The translations under genes and the position numbers were made by a program. From Kuafuiihalomonas sp964473255 (GTDB taxonomy: Bacteria; Myxococcota; Kuafuiibacteriia; Kuafuiibacteriales; Kuafuiibacteriaceae), in the NCBI GenBank assembly GCA_964473255.1, contig CAYYOT010000002.1, positions 95,175 to 159,174 of the forward strand: DNA of 64,000 nucleotides, written 5' to 3'. Below the pieces are notes generated by a model. It ran no database searches. It worked only from the letters and a program-made list of their open reading frames with translations, and was not told the DNA's origin. Below, piece by piece: positions 15,064 to 22,960 of the stretch (position 1 is the stretch's first letter; every line of letters starts with the position of its first letter).

Positions 15064-18055
15064 CCTTCAGCGAGCGGCGGCGCATTAGAAGCGCGCCGCC
15101 CAGCATGACGATCCAATACGGAGGCGCGCGACGGTCCGGGGCCAGGCAGACGCAGCCCCCGTCGTCCCGAACGTCGAGCCCGCCGACCTCACAGGCATCG
15201 CCGATTCCATTACCGTCGTCGTCGCTTTGGTCGGCGTTGGCTCGCCCCGGGCAGTTGTCGGCGTCGGCACAGATCCCATCGCCGTCCGCATCGTCGTCGG
15301 CGTCACGCGGGCAAGGGTCGCACACGTCGCCTCGGCCATCTCGGTCGAAGTCCGCCTGGTCAGCATTTGGCCGCTCCGGGCAATTATCGATCGCGCTACA
15401 GATGTCGTCCGCATCCTCGTCGCCGTCGCCGGGCAGCGGACATCCGTCGCAGGCGTCGCCAAGGCCGTCCGCGTCGAGATCGGCTTGGTCGGCATTGGCC
15501 GTGGCCGGGCAGTTGTCCGACCCTGCGCACACGCCGTCACCATCGGCATCGTCGTCGGGGTCATCGGGACAGGCGTCGCAGGCGTCGCCGGTACCGTCGG
15601 CGTCGGAGTCGAGCTGCGCGGCATTGGCGACCCCGGGACAATTGTCGACCTCGGCGCACAAACCATCGGCGTCAGCGTCGTTGTCCGGATCCTCGCGACA
15701 CGGATCGCATGCGTCTCCCCAACCGTCTCCGTCGCCGTCCGCTTGCTCGACATTGGCTCGCTCCGGACAGTTGTCGACGGGCGCACACAGACCGTCGCCG
15801 TCCTGGTCGTCGAGAGCGTCATCGGGACAGACGTCGCAGGCATCGCCCGCGGCATCCCCGTCGCCATCCGACTGAGTCACGTTGGTGACGAACGGGCAGT
15901 TGTCGATGTCGCCGCACAAGCCGTCCTGGTCGGCGTCGTTGGCGGCATCTTCGATGCAGGGATCACATGTATCACCGAGCCCGTCCTCGTCGGCATCGGA
16001 TTGCGCCCCGTTGGCGACATTCGGGCAGTTGTCGACGTTCGCACAGAAGCCATCGCCATCGGCATCGTCGTCGGAATCGAGAGGACAGAGGTCGCAGGCA
16101 TCGCCGGCCCCATCGGCGTCGGAATCGAGCTGGTCGGTATTCGGGACGACCGGGCAGTTGTCGAGGTTTCCGCATCGCGTGTCACCGTCGACGTCGTTCA
16201 GCGGGTCCCAGGGACAGCTGTCGCAAACATCGCCTCGTCCGTCGGTGTCGGTGTCGGTCTGGGCGCCATTCGCATCCGTCGGACAGTTGTCGACGTCGCC
16301 GCATACGAAATCCGCATCGATGTCGTCCAAGGGGTCGGCCGGGCAGGGGTCGCAGACATTGCCGGCTCCGTCGGCATCGTCGTCCTTTTGGTCTGGATTG
16401 GCGTCCCGGGGACAGTTGTCGGCATCGGCGCAGAATCCGTCCTCGTCGTCGTCGTTGAGGGCATCAAAAGGACACAGGTCACAGGCGTCGCCCCGGTCAT
16501 CGAGGTCACTGTCGAGTTGGTCGGCATTGCTGTCACGAGGACAATTGTCGACCGGAGCGCAGAGACCATCGAGGTCACCGTCGTTCTCCGCATCATTGGG
16601 GCACGCATCGCAAACGTCACCGATGTCGTCGCCGTCCGCGTCCTTTTGATCGGCATTGGCGTCCTGCGGACAATTGTCTTCGAAGTCGAGCAGCCCATCG
16701 CCATCGCTGTCCGGGGCGGCGGTGTTCAGGGCTTCTTCACAGTCCAGCCGGGGGTGCGAGCGACCGGAGCGAGCATCGGTTATCGTGGTGTTGCTGGTCT
16801 CGAGCGCGTCTTCGAGATCGTCAGCGGAGATGGCGGGGCGGGCCTCGACCAACAGTGCAGCGCACCCGGCCACGGAGGGGGCAGCCATGGACGTGCCGTG
16901 AAGCGTGATGGAGCCGCCGCCATCGCGCGCCGCGGTGATGGCCGAGCCCGGGGCCAATAGGTCCAAGGCGGTACTCCCGTTGCTGTAACAGGCGATCTGA
17001 TCCTGGGCCGTCGTTGTATCGCGACACGCTCGAAACGTAATGGAGCCGATGTTTTCGTCGTAGGTCGATCCGACGGAGATGACCTCTTCGATGCAGCCGG
17101 GCGAACCCATCAAGTTGGTCGAAGCATCATTGCCGGACGAAGCCGTAACGATGATGTCCTTGCTCCGCAGAGAGGATACGGCTCGAGCGTAGGAGCGGTT
17201 CGATGCGTTGGCCGTGTCGCAGGTGCCCCGATACGCGCCGCCCCCGAGACTCATGTTGACGATGCGAACGTCGACCGTAGAAGTCGTGGCGACCCAGTCC
17301 AGCCCCGCCACGATGTCCGACACGAAGGCTCCCGAGCGAATGGGGCCGAAGACGCGGATGGCGACCAAGTCGGCGTTGGGAGCGAAGCCTTTGGGCGCGG
17401 TTGCGCCGTCGCCGAGCACGATTCCGGAGACGTGGGTTCCGTGTCCGTCGAAGTCATCGGCCGCTCCGGAACCGGTTTGGGTGGAGTTCCCGTTCGGGCA
17501 GCACCCGCCCCCGCAGTAGCAGCGCTCGGCCGAGATCCGTCCCGTAAAATCCGTGTGGTTCACGTCGATGCCGGTGTCGATCACGGCAACTTCGACCCCG
17601 GTACCGTCGTAACCGAGCGCCTGGACGTCGTCGGCGTGGACGACGACCATCGACTGGTCCAAGTTGCGAAACATCATCTCGTCGAGCCCGACGGATTCTA
17701 CCCGGGGGTGGACCGCGAGGACGGATAGACTCTCGGCCGTGACCTCCAGCGCGAGGCTGTCCACGAGGCGGTAGCGGCGTAGGAGCTGATGCGAGGTGCC
17801 GGTCAGGCTCGAGAGGACCGCTTCGCCCGCGGCCCGAATCTGCGCCTCTCGCTCGGCTCGATCGGGGAGTCCTCTCGCGGGTGCCGTGATCCCGGCATCG
17901 AGCGTGACCAACACTCGGGCTCGCCCATCGCTCGCGATCTGCTCGCGGACGCCGGGCTCGATCAGCGCCTCGGCCAGAGCCGTCGACGACGTGAAGAGCA
18001 GCACCGCTGCCCAGACCGACGCCCGGAAGACTCCCCGACCCATGCCGCGGAGCAT
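15020..18055 (-). CDS. Secreted subtilisin-family (S8) protease with twelve thrombospondin-type-3 repeats and MYXO-CTERM-like tail
   Basis: Exported serine protease of 1011 aa. It has a signal peptide (VWAAVLLFTSSTALAEA), an inhibitor-like propeptide, then a catalytic domain with all three residues: D160 (VAVIDTGIDV), H205 (DFDGHGTHVSG) and S389 (LHGTSMAAPS). A Cys-rich insert (CYCGGGCC) lies between Asp and His. Residues from about 460 on carry twelve Asp-rich TSP3 calcium-binding repeats with a regular 43-aa (129-nt) period, each starting DNCP. The end has a Cys motif, a hydrophobic helix and an Arg cluster (GGCVCLAPDRR, YWIVMLGGALLMRRRS), as in MYXO-CTERM sorting signals. The start at 18055 is a guess between two nearby Met codons. 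Confidence 0.9.
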   Translation of the reverse strand: MLRGMGRGVFRASVWAAVLLFTSSTALAEALIEPGVREQIASDGRARVLVTLDAGITAPARGLPDRAEREAQIRAAGEAVLSSLTGTSHQLLRRYRLVDSLALEVTAESLSVLAVHPRVESVGLDEMMFRNLDQSMVVVHADDVQALGYDGTGVEVAVIDTGIDVNHTDFTGRISAERCYCGGGCCPNGNSTQTGSGAADDFDGHGTHVSGIVLGDGATAPKGFAPNADLVAIRVFGPIRSGAFVSDIVAGLDWVATTSTVDVRIVNMSLGGGAYRGTCDTANASNRSYARAVSSLRSKDIIVTASSGNDASTNLMGSPGCIEEVISVGSTYDENIGSITFRACRDTTTAQDQIACYSNGSTALDLLAPGSAITAARDGGGSITLHGTSMAAPSVAGCAALLVEARPAISADDLEDALETSNTTITDARSGRSHPRLDCEEALNTAAPDSDGDGLLDFEDNCPQDANADQKDADGDDIGDVCDACPNDAENDGDLDGLCAPVDNCPRDSNADQLDSDLDDRGDACDLCPFDALNDDDEDGFCADADNCPRDANPDQKDDDADGAGNVCDPCPADPLDDIDADFVCGDVDNCPTDANGAQTDTDTDGRGDVCDSCPWDPLNDVDGDTRCGNLDNCPVVPNTDQLDSDADGAGDACDLCPLDSDDDADGDGFCANVDNCPNVANGAQSDADEDGLGDTCDPCIEDAANDADQDGLCGDIDNCPFVTNVTQSDGDGDAAGDACDVCPDDALDDQDGDGLCAPVDNCPERANVEQADGDGDGWGDACDPCREDPDNDADADGLCAEVDNCPGVANAAQLDSDADGTGDACDACPDDPDDDADGDGVCAGSDNCPATANADQADLDADGLGDACDGCPLPGDGDEDADDICSAIDNCPERPNADQADFDRDGRGDVCDPCPRDADDDADGDGICADADNCPGRANADQSDDDGNGIGDACEVGGLDVRDDGGCVCLAPDRRAPPYWIVMLGGALLMRRRSLKVTRGLRARRRNSAL
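15170..16690 (-). repeat. Twelve 129-nt coding repeats (TSP3 array)
   Basis: A tandem array inside the subtilase gene with a unit of 129 nt (43 codons), eleven full units plus a partial one. Each unit encodes DNCP, then an N-x-DQ-x-D segment and a DxCDxCP segment. The period was counted on several units and is exact in those. The array is divergent at sequence level but strictly phased, as expected for protein repeats under selection. It also keeps other frames free of stops, which creates long spurious frames on the plus strand. Confidence 0.9.
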
Positions 18056-18227
18056 GCCGCAGCGGAACCAATGACCCAAAGCGTCCTTTACGCAAAAATC
18101 GTTAGCTTTGACCGAATGGGCCCGGACGGTGCGAGCCTGGGCCGACCTTTGGACGGAACGGACCCGCAGGACGTGCTCTTCCTCACTCCGGGCGGGCCCG
18201 AACTCGTCGGTCACGCCTGCGCTTTGC

Positions 18228-18677
18228 TCACGGCCGCTGGCATTCGAGGTCGGTGCGACTGCTGCGCATGATCAGGTTGTCCTGGCCGTGCATGTAGATG
18301 ATCCCCGACCTCTGGACCGTGTCGAACTCGAAGAGATGGTCGTCTCCCAAGAAGCTCCCATCCTCTTCGTCGTAGTATTCGATCCGGAGGACGGAGTCTG
18401 CCGCAGGAGCGTCTTCATTGAGCTTCCAGCGGTAGAAGCGCTGCTTCTGCTGGCGTCGCCCTCGCATCTCGAATCGACAGAACTTCCGCATCTCGTCGAA
18501 GATGAAAATCCACTGGAGCTCGTCGCGGCTCCGTCGCCATTTGCCGACCAGGATCGACTCGACTTCGGTCAAGGGGGCCGGCTCTTCCCCCGCCGTCGGA
18601 CCGGCAAAGCCATCCGGCGGTGCTTCGCCGCACCCGAGCGTGATGAGTACCACCAATGCCGTGACTGTTCGCTGCAT
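18228..18677 (-). CDS. Small predicted lipoprotein
   Basis: Hypothetical lipoprotein of 149 aa. It starts MQRTVTALVVLITLGCGE, a classic signal with lipobox LITLGC, behind AGGGGA. The mature protein has a segment LVGKWRRSRDELQWIFIFDE followed by beta-rich text (FRFEMRGRRQQKQ-like, EYYDEEDGSFLGDDHLFEFD), which resembles lipocalin-like proteins that begin with a GxW motif. It lies upstream of, and co-directional with, the TSP3 subtilase (172 nt apart). No function can be assigned. Confidence 0.75.
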   Translation of the reverse strand: MQRTVTALVVLITLGCGEAPPDGFAGPTAGEEPAPLTEVESILVGKWRRSRDELQWIFIFDEMRKFCRFEMRGRRQQKQRFYRWKLNEDAPAADSVLRIEYYDEEDGSFLGDDHLFEFDTVQRSGIIYMHGQDNLIMRSSRTDLECQRP

Positions 18678-18840
18678 GCGTTCCCCTGTCTCGGGGACGC
18701 TGGTTCGTCCCCGACCGCCACTGAACGCGATCGTCGTTAGCGGGCCGTGCGGGCACGCCGGCATTCGGGATGCGCTCGCCCACGGTGCCGTGAAAAGAGC
18801 GTCAAATCGACGGCATCGGCGGTCCGTAGGCCGAAACGAT

Positions 18841-19056
18841 TCATGGGTCGGTGGGATGCGTCGCCTGGAGGGCCGCCTGCAGGGCCCGTTCGCAGCGTTG
18901 TTGAACTTCAGCCAGAGTGCTGGCTTCGGCTCGCCCGGACTGAAGGTACGTGGGGAGACCGCGCCGGCTTCGCGCCAGTGCTCGCACTACGGCGCGAAGC
19001 TCGTCGCGGCTCAGGACCACCGGAAACGCATCGACGTTCTTGGGGTGGTCGGACAT
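18841..19056 (-). CDS. Small hypothetical protein
   Basis: A 71-aa protein (MSDHPKNVDAFPVVLSRDEL, then RAVVRALARSRRGLPTYLQS), probably helical and charged. It starts 7 nt after the stop of the preceding gene, with GAGGA ahead of the ATG, so it looks like the last gene of a three-gene operon with the two paralogues upstream. I do not recognise a family. Confidence 0.55.
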   Translation of the reverse strand: MSDHPKNVDAFPVVLSRDELRAVVRALARSRRGLPTYLQSGRAEASTLAEVQQRCERALQAALQATHPTDP

Positions 19057-19063
19057 CCAATCC

Positions 19064-19858
19064 TCAGTCTTTGGGCTTGGCGGCAGAGTCGCCAGCTTCC
19101 GGGCGCGGGGGTAGCTTCGTCTCTGGCGCCGTCGTGGAGCCGAGCGGCACCGAACGCCGAGGCTGCACCTCCTTGCGGTCTTTGACCGAAACGAGCAGCA
19201 CCGGGGGAATCACGTCCTCCATGCGTTTACGATCGTCGAAGAAGGCATTTCGAACCGCGGAGGCGTGGATCGCTACTTCCTCGAGCTCCCGGTTGTTCGA
19301 ATCCTCGAGCTCCGAAATCTTCTCCAACACCTCGAGGATCGCTCGATTCAGCGGGTCGTCCTGACCCTTGTTCTTGGCCAGATGCTTGCCCAGCGCATTC
19401 ACGTCGGCGATGCGCAGGGGATAGATGCGATATCCGTCGCGAGGCGAGCTGTACAAGGACTGCAGAACACCGAGGATGACCGAAATGTTTTTTCCGTAGA
19501 TCCCGTCCTTGTGCCATCGGGTCAGCATCGCGAATACGCGCCGAACGATGAACCCGTTCGGCTGCACGGACGAAAGGAGCAAGAAGGGATCTCGCTCTCC
19601 GATCAGTGCATCGACGACGAAATGGTTCTCGATCTCGAGGATGTTCAGGAATACCGGATAATTGTCCGGGGTGATGCCCACCGAGCTGATGAACTTCGCG
19701 TACTTGATCGAAGCCTCGACGGCCTCCGTGGTTCGGCATCCGAAAATGCCCTGCAAAAGCCGGGTCTCGATCTCGGCGATCGATTCCTGGTTCCATTCCT
19801 CGGGTTCCACGACGCTCGCGCGGGTTTCTAGAGTCGAAAGCTGATGTACGGAGCTCAT
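19064..19858 (-). CDS. Protein of unknown function, tandem paralogue A
   Basis: A 264-aa protein with no signal peptide or membrane segment. It is clearly homologous (about half of positions identical by eye) to the gene immediately upstream: shared blocks include LEIENHF/W, IGERDPFLLLS, LTRW, GIYxK, VILGVLQ, YSSPRDGYRIYPLRIADVN and GKHLAK. The N-terminus is helical. This copy has an extra Pro-rich, low-complexity C-terminus (about 35 aa). Its ATG overlaps the stop of the upstream paralogue (ATGA), so the pair is translationally coupled and may form a hetero-complex. I do not recognise the family and assign no function. Confidence 0.7.
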   Translation of the reverse strand: MSSVHQLSTLETRASVVEPEEWNQESIAEIETRLLQGIFGCRTTEAVEASIKYAKFISSVGITPDNYPVFLNILEIENHFVVDALIGERDPFLLLSSVQPNGFIVRRVFAMLTRWHKDGIYGKNISVILGVLQSLYSSPRDGYRIYPLRIADVNALGKHLAKNKGQDDPLNRAILEVLEKISELEDSNNRELEEVAIHASAVRNAFFDDRKRMEDVIPPVLLVSVKDRKEVQPRRSVPLGSTTAPETKLPPRPEAGDSAAKPKD

Positions 19859-20556
19859 TGAATCTCTCCCTGGAAGGCCATCTGCGGTGCAACCTCGTCC
19901 GTGCGGTAGTCGCCGCGGACGAGAAGCACCTGGGGAATGCAGTCTTCCAGCACTTTGGTGTTATCGAAGAAGTTGCTGCGGATCTTCATCGCCTGACGCG
20001 AGACCGCCTCCATGTTGTCGTCCCAACGAAGGCCTTCGAGGGCGGCGATACGGTCCAAGATGTCGAGTATGACTCGATTCCGCGGCTCGTTCTGTCCTCG
20101 CTCCTTCTCCAGGTGTTTACCGAGATTGTCGATGTCCGCGATCTTGAGGGGAAAGATCTTGTACCCGTCGCGAGGCGAGCTGTAGGCGTTCTGCAGCACA
20201 CCGAGAACGATGGCCAAGGTCTTTGGGTAGATGCCGCCCGGACGCCAACGCGTCAGCAGCTTGAAGCACTTCGATACGAGGTACTTGTTTGGCGGAATCG
20301 TGGATAGCAGGAGGAACGGATCGCGATCCCCGATCAACTCATCGAGAACCCAGTGGTTTTCGATCTCGAGCATCTTGAGGAAGAGAGGGTAGTTCTCGGT
20401 ATCGAGACCCGAGAGGCGAAGAAATCGAGAGTAGGACTGAGCGGCTTCGACGGCCTCGGCCGTTCGAGCCGCCATGATCTGTTGGAGGAGTTCGTTTTCA
20501 ACCCGAAGGATCGCGCTTCGCGTCCAAGGGCTGTTTCTTTGCGCTGTATTTTCCAT
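19855..20556 (-). CDS. Protein of unknown function, tandem paralogue B
   Basis: A 233-aa soluble protein and the first gene of the paralogue operon. It carries the same core as its downstream neighbour (LEIENHWVLDELIGDRDPFL, LTRWRPGGIYPKTLAIVLGV, YSSPRDGYKIFPLKIADIDN) and ends shortly after the shared LEDCIPQVLLV block. The high conservation of SSPRDGY and ADxxxLGKHL between the copies suggests these are functional residues. A perfect AT-rich palindrome lies about 96 nt upstream. No known domain was recognised. Confidence 0.7.
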   Translation of the reverse strand: MENTAQRNSPWTRSAILRVENELLQQIMAARTAEAVEAAQSYSRFLRLSGLDTENYPLFLKMLEIENHWVLDELIGDRDPFLLLSTIPPNKYLVSKCFKLLTRWRPGGIYPKTLAIVLGVLQNAYSSPRDGYKIFPLKIADIDNLGKHLEKERGQNEPRNRVILDILDRIAALEGLRWDDNMEAVSRQAMKIRSNFFDNTKVLEDCIPQVLLVRGDYRTDEVAPQMAFQGEIQ

Positions 20557-20651
20557 GGCGTTGGCTCGCCTGGAACCCTAGTCATCTCGACCGAATCCCT
20601 TCAAGTTTGCGGCCTCGGATTTCGCACGAATTCGTCTTTCATCCCGGGCCA

Positions 20652-20663
20652 CAAAATATTTTG
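20652..20663. promoter_or_regulatory. AT-rich 12-bp palindrome upstream of the paralogue operon
   Basis: CAAAATATTTTG is a perfect 12-bp palindrome in otherwise GC-rich DNA. It lies 96 nt upstream of the ATG of the first paralogue and 11 nt after the stop of the AglZ-like gene. It could be a regulator binding site or part of a promoter. No factor can be named. Confidence 0.4.
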
Positions 20664-20673
20664 AATGTAGGTG

Positions 20674-21978
20674 TTAGGAAGTTCGGATGAGACCACAATG
20701 GTCGTCGTCGTCGAACGTAGTCGGGATGTCTTCATCGTCGCCGTTGCGCGGCTGAGCGTCCGTGGTTACGACATGCAATCTATCCCGCCCTCGTGAATGA
20801 AGGCGGCGGTGATAGTCGGCAACCAGGGAGCGAAGCCTCTCGATCTCGACGTCGCGACTCGCAAGTTGCTCGGCGTGAACTCGACTCACCTGCGCAAGGC
20901 GAGCGACATGCTCGGCCTCTCGCTGTCGCGCGCCGGTCTCGAGTCGGGCGAGCTGCTCTTCGCAGTGCTTGCTCCACGACTTCTGACCATCGAGCAGCTC
21001 GAGAATCGTGGCCTGCGTTTGCTGCTCCGAAGCCAACCACCGGGCGAACCGGTCGTGGAAGGCGAGCATCGACTCGGCCGACGCGAGGGTCCGGCGGGCG
21101 CGTTCGAGCGTCGAGGCGAGAGTTTCGAGGCTCGATTCTGCGCTTCGTCGACGAGCGACTTCCCGGCCGAGTTCGGCCTTGCGGCGGTCGGACTCTGTCT
21201 GGAGCGTCGCGCGAGCGACCTCGCTCGTGTGCCGCTCACGGTTTGCCGCTTCGAGCTCGGCCCCGAGGCCCGCGATTTGCTCGTCTCTTTCTGCTGCTCG
21301 CGAGACCTCTCGGCTGAGCTGGACGCTCAGCCGCTTCAGGGCTGCGTGGTTGCGGTTCTGTTCTCGCGTCTGGGCCGCTTGGGCGTTCCGGAGCCCCTCG
21401 GCGAGGGCCCTTCGGCGCCGCCGTTCTTGCCAGGCCCGGCGAACGGCCCGACCCCGACCGGCTCGCTGGCGATCGACCTCTTCTTGGGCATCCTGCAGCG
21501 CTCTCCAGGTCGATGCGCGGGTCGACTCGGCACGGTGAGCGTCGGGGGCGGGCCGAGTCGAAGCGGGCTCTGTCGGCTGCCCGAAGGCCGAAGCCCGATC
21601 GGAAGGCGTGTCGGCACCGATCAGGCGGTGGACGGTGCGAGCAAGCTGCGACCGGTCCATCTCTGGCTTCAGCAGATACGCGTCGGCGTGGACCTTGAGC
21701 TTTTGGTGAAGCTCGAGATCCGCGCGGCTCATGGTTGCGGAGCTCAAAACCACGGGTACCGCCCGAGAGGTGGACCGGATCTGGGCGCACAAGGCGAAGC
21801 CCAGGCGGTCCGGTTCTTCGACCTCCAAGAAAATGAGACTGGGGGCGACCTCCTGGACTCGAAGCGGAAGCTCTTCCGGCGTCACCGCTTCGGCCTCGAT
21901 TCCCCAAACCGCCAGCGCCGCGCGGATCTCCGTTTCGAAGGCCCGACTCCGTTCAACGATGATGGCGGGCTGACTCAT
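20674..21978 (-). CDS. AglZ-like pseudo-receiver plus coiled-coil protein
   Basis: Cytoplasmic protein of 434 aa. Residues 1-120 form a response-regulator receiver fold (MSQPAIIVERSRAFETEIRA, VAPSLIFLEVEEPDRLGF, VPVVLSSATM, ADAYLLKPEM). The position of the phosphorylated Asp reads Glu in LIFLEVE and the acidic pocket is reduced to one Glu, so it is probably not phosphorylated, although the Ser/Thr and Lys switch residues remain. From about residue 150 there is a long Glu/Arg/Ala-rich coiled coil. The same plan is known from AglZ of Myxococcus gliding motility. The upstream frame is antisense to other DNA and was trimmed to the ATG at 21978. It may act as a polarity or cytoskeletal adaptor (inference). 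Confidence 0.75.
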   Translation of the reverse strand: MSQPAIIVERSRAFETEIRAALAVWGIEAEAVTPEELPLRVQEVAPSLIFLEVEEPDRLGFALCAQIRSTSRAVPVVLSSATMSRADLELHQKLKVHADAYLLKPEMDRSQLARTVHRLIGADTPSDRASAFGQPTEPASTRPAPDAHRAESTRASTWRALQDAQEEVDRQRAGRGRAVRRAWQERRRRRALAEGLRNAQAAQTREQNRNHAALKRLSVQLSREVSRAAERDEQIAGLGAELEAANRERHTSEVARATLQTESDRRKAELGREVARRRSAESSLETLASTLERARRTLASAESMLAFHDRFARWLASEQQTQATILELLDGQKSWSKHCEEQLARLETGARQREAEHVARLAQVSRVHAEQLASRDVEIERLRSLVADYHRRLHSRGRDRLHVVTTDAQPRNGDDEDIPTTFDDDDHCGLIRTS

Positions 21979-22126
21979 GACCCGCTCGGACGGTACATGA
22001 ATTATGAAACCTCGCAAACGCGCGGCTGTCGCCGCTACTCTCACCGCCGCGCAGCAGCGACCCTGAAGGAGAAGTAGGGGCTCGAACGTCCTTCGGAAGC
22101 GATGTCGGCTTGCGCGGGGAACACGC

Positions 22127-22741
22127 TCAGTCGACGCGGACGTACACGTCGGTGTTGCTGCTGCAGTTGTCCAAGCCATCGTCGAGTTCATTGACGATGC
22201 AGCTGCTCAGACTGTCATACTCGCAGAACGTTCCCGGGATGACGCCCGAGCAGTCGGGCAGGTCATCGACGTCGGTGCTGCCGAAGGGACACACCACGAC
22301 CTCGGCGAAAGTTCGAACCTCGGGCGGGCGCGCCGGGTTGAACGTACATTCGGCCAAGGCCAGACCGCCTCCGGACCGACCGTCGATCTTGGCCGGCGTG
22401 ACCGCAAGGTCGGCGATGCGATTCGTGGTGACCGACCCGTCGGCTTCGAGCGCGTCGAGGCGTCCGTCGTGAAAGCTGAAGTTGGCGTTCACGTCATCTG
22501 CGTCCGCGATCGTCCCGTTGGTGAAGACGATCAGCTGAGAGATCTGGGCGCCGGCCAGTGCGGGCAGCAAGAAAAGACCGACCCCGAACAGCCATCGACG
22601 AGCCCGGGGGTCTCGACCCATGGCGAACCCGACACCCAAGAGTCCGCCTGCCAGCACGAGCATCAAGGCTTGCGTGAGGAGGGGCACCGACGGTGCGCTC
22701 GCTCCCCAGAAGAAGATTCCCCAGACTCCGCTTCCCCACAT
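22127..22741 (-). CDS. Exported protein with phage tail-fibre-like segment
   Basis: A 204-aa protein with two N-terminal hydrophobic helices: one reading SVPLLTQALMLVLAGGLLGV followed by GRDPRARRW, then LFGVGLFLLPALAGAQ, which looks like a signal peptide with a cleavage site at AGA-Q. The mature part, VFTNGTIADADDVNANFSFH, is the motif of many bacterial surface proteins related to tail fibres, followed by a Cys-containing end. The first helix plus Arg cluster looks like a C-terminal sorting tail placed at the N-terminus, which is odd. GGAGAA precedes the chosen ATG at 22741. Confidence 0.6.
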   Translation of the reverse strand: MWGSGVWGIFFWGASAPSVPLLTQALMLVLAGGLLGVGFAMGRDPRARRWLFGVGLFLLPALAGAQISQLIVFTNGTIADADDVNANFSFHDGRLDALEADGSVTTNRIADLAVTPAKIDGRSGGGLALAECTFNPARPPEVRTFAEVVVCPFGSTDVDDLPDCSGVIPGTFCEYDSLSSCIVNELDDGLDNCSSNTDVYVRVD

Positions 22742-22960
22742 CTTTCGATTCTCCGGCGCTCGGAGGCCATCGATCGAGAGACTCTGGTGACATCTGTGTG
22801 GAATCGAGCCTCGGTCGTACCGCATGCCACACCCGTCCACATGCTCTCACGGCGTGCATGGACGTCTCGTGCCCACATTCCAAAGTTGAATCGCATTCGC
22901 TACCTGTGGAGAGCGGACGGTCGCCGACCGCGAACGCTGACCAGGGGGAAACGGACGAAC
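22742..22960. promoter_or_regulatory. Divergent intergenic region
   Basis: This 219-nt gap lies between the minus-strand exported protein and the plus-strand DUF1588 lipoprotein. It should hold both promoters. I see no clear promoter boxes; a short GGTCG-C-CGACC inverted repeat lies near the right end. Confidence 0.3.

Noticed and set aside
15170..16690. Regular 129-nt repeats suggesting a CRISPR or satellite array
   Set aside because: The unit is a coding 43-aa TSP3 repeat with divergent sequence; no short identical repeats with unique spacers are present.
15227..16960. 577-codon plus-strand open frame through the TSP3 region, plus several others
   Set aside because: It is the antisense of the phased 129-nt repeat array; the product is a Val/Gly/Ile-rich repeat without family signal, and the subtilase frame explains the region fully.
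20797..22077. 426-codon plus-strand frame opposite the AglZ-like gene
   Set aside because: The opposite strand gives a receiver domain plus coiled coil; the plus frame has no domain and no ribosome site.
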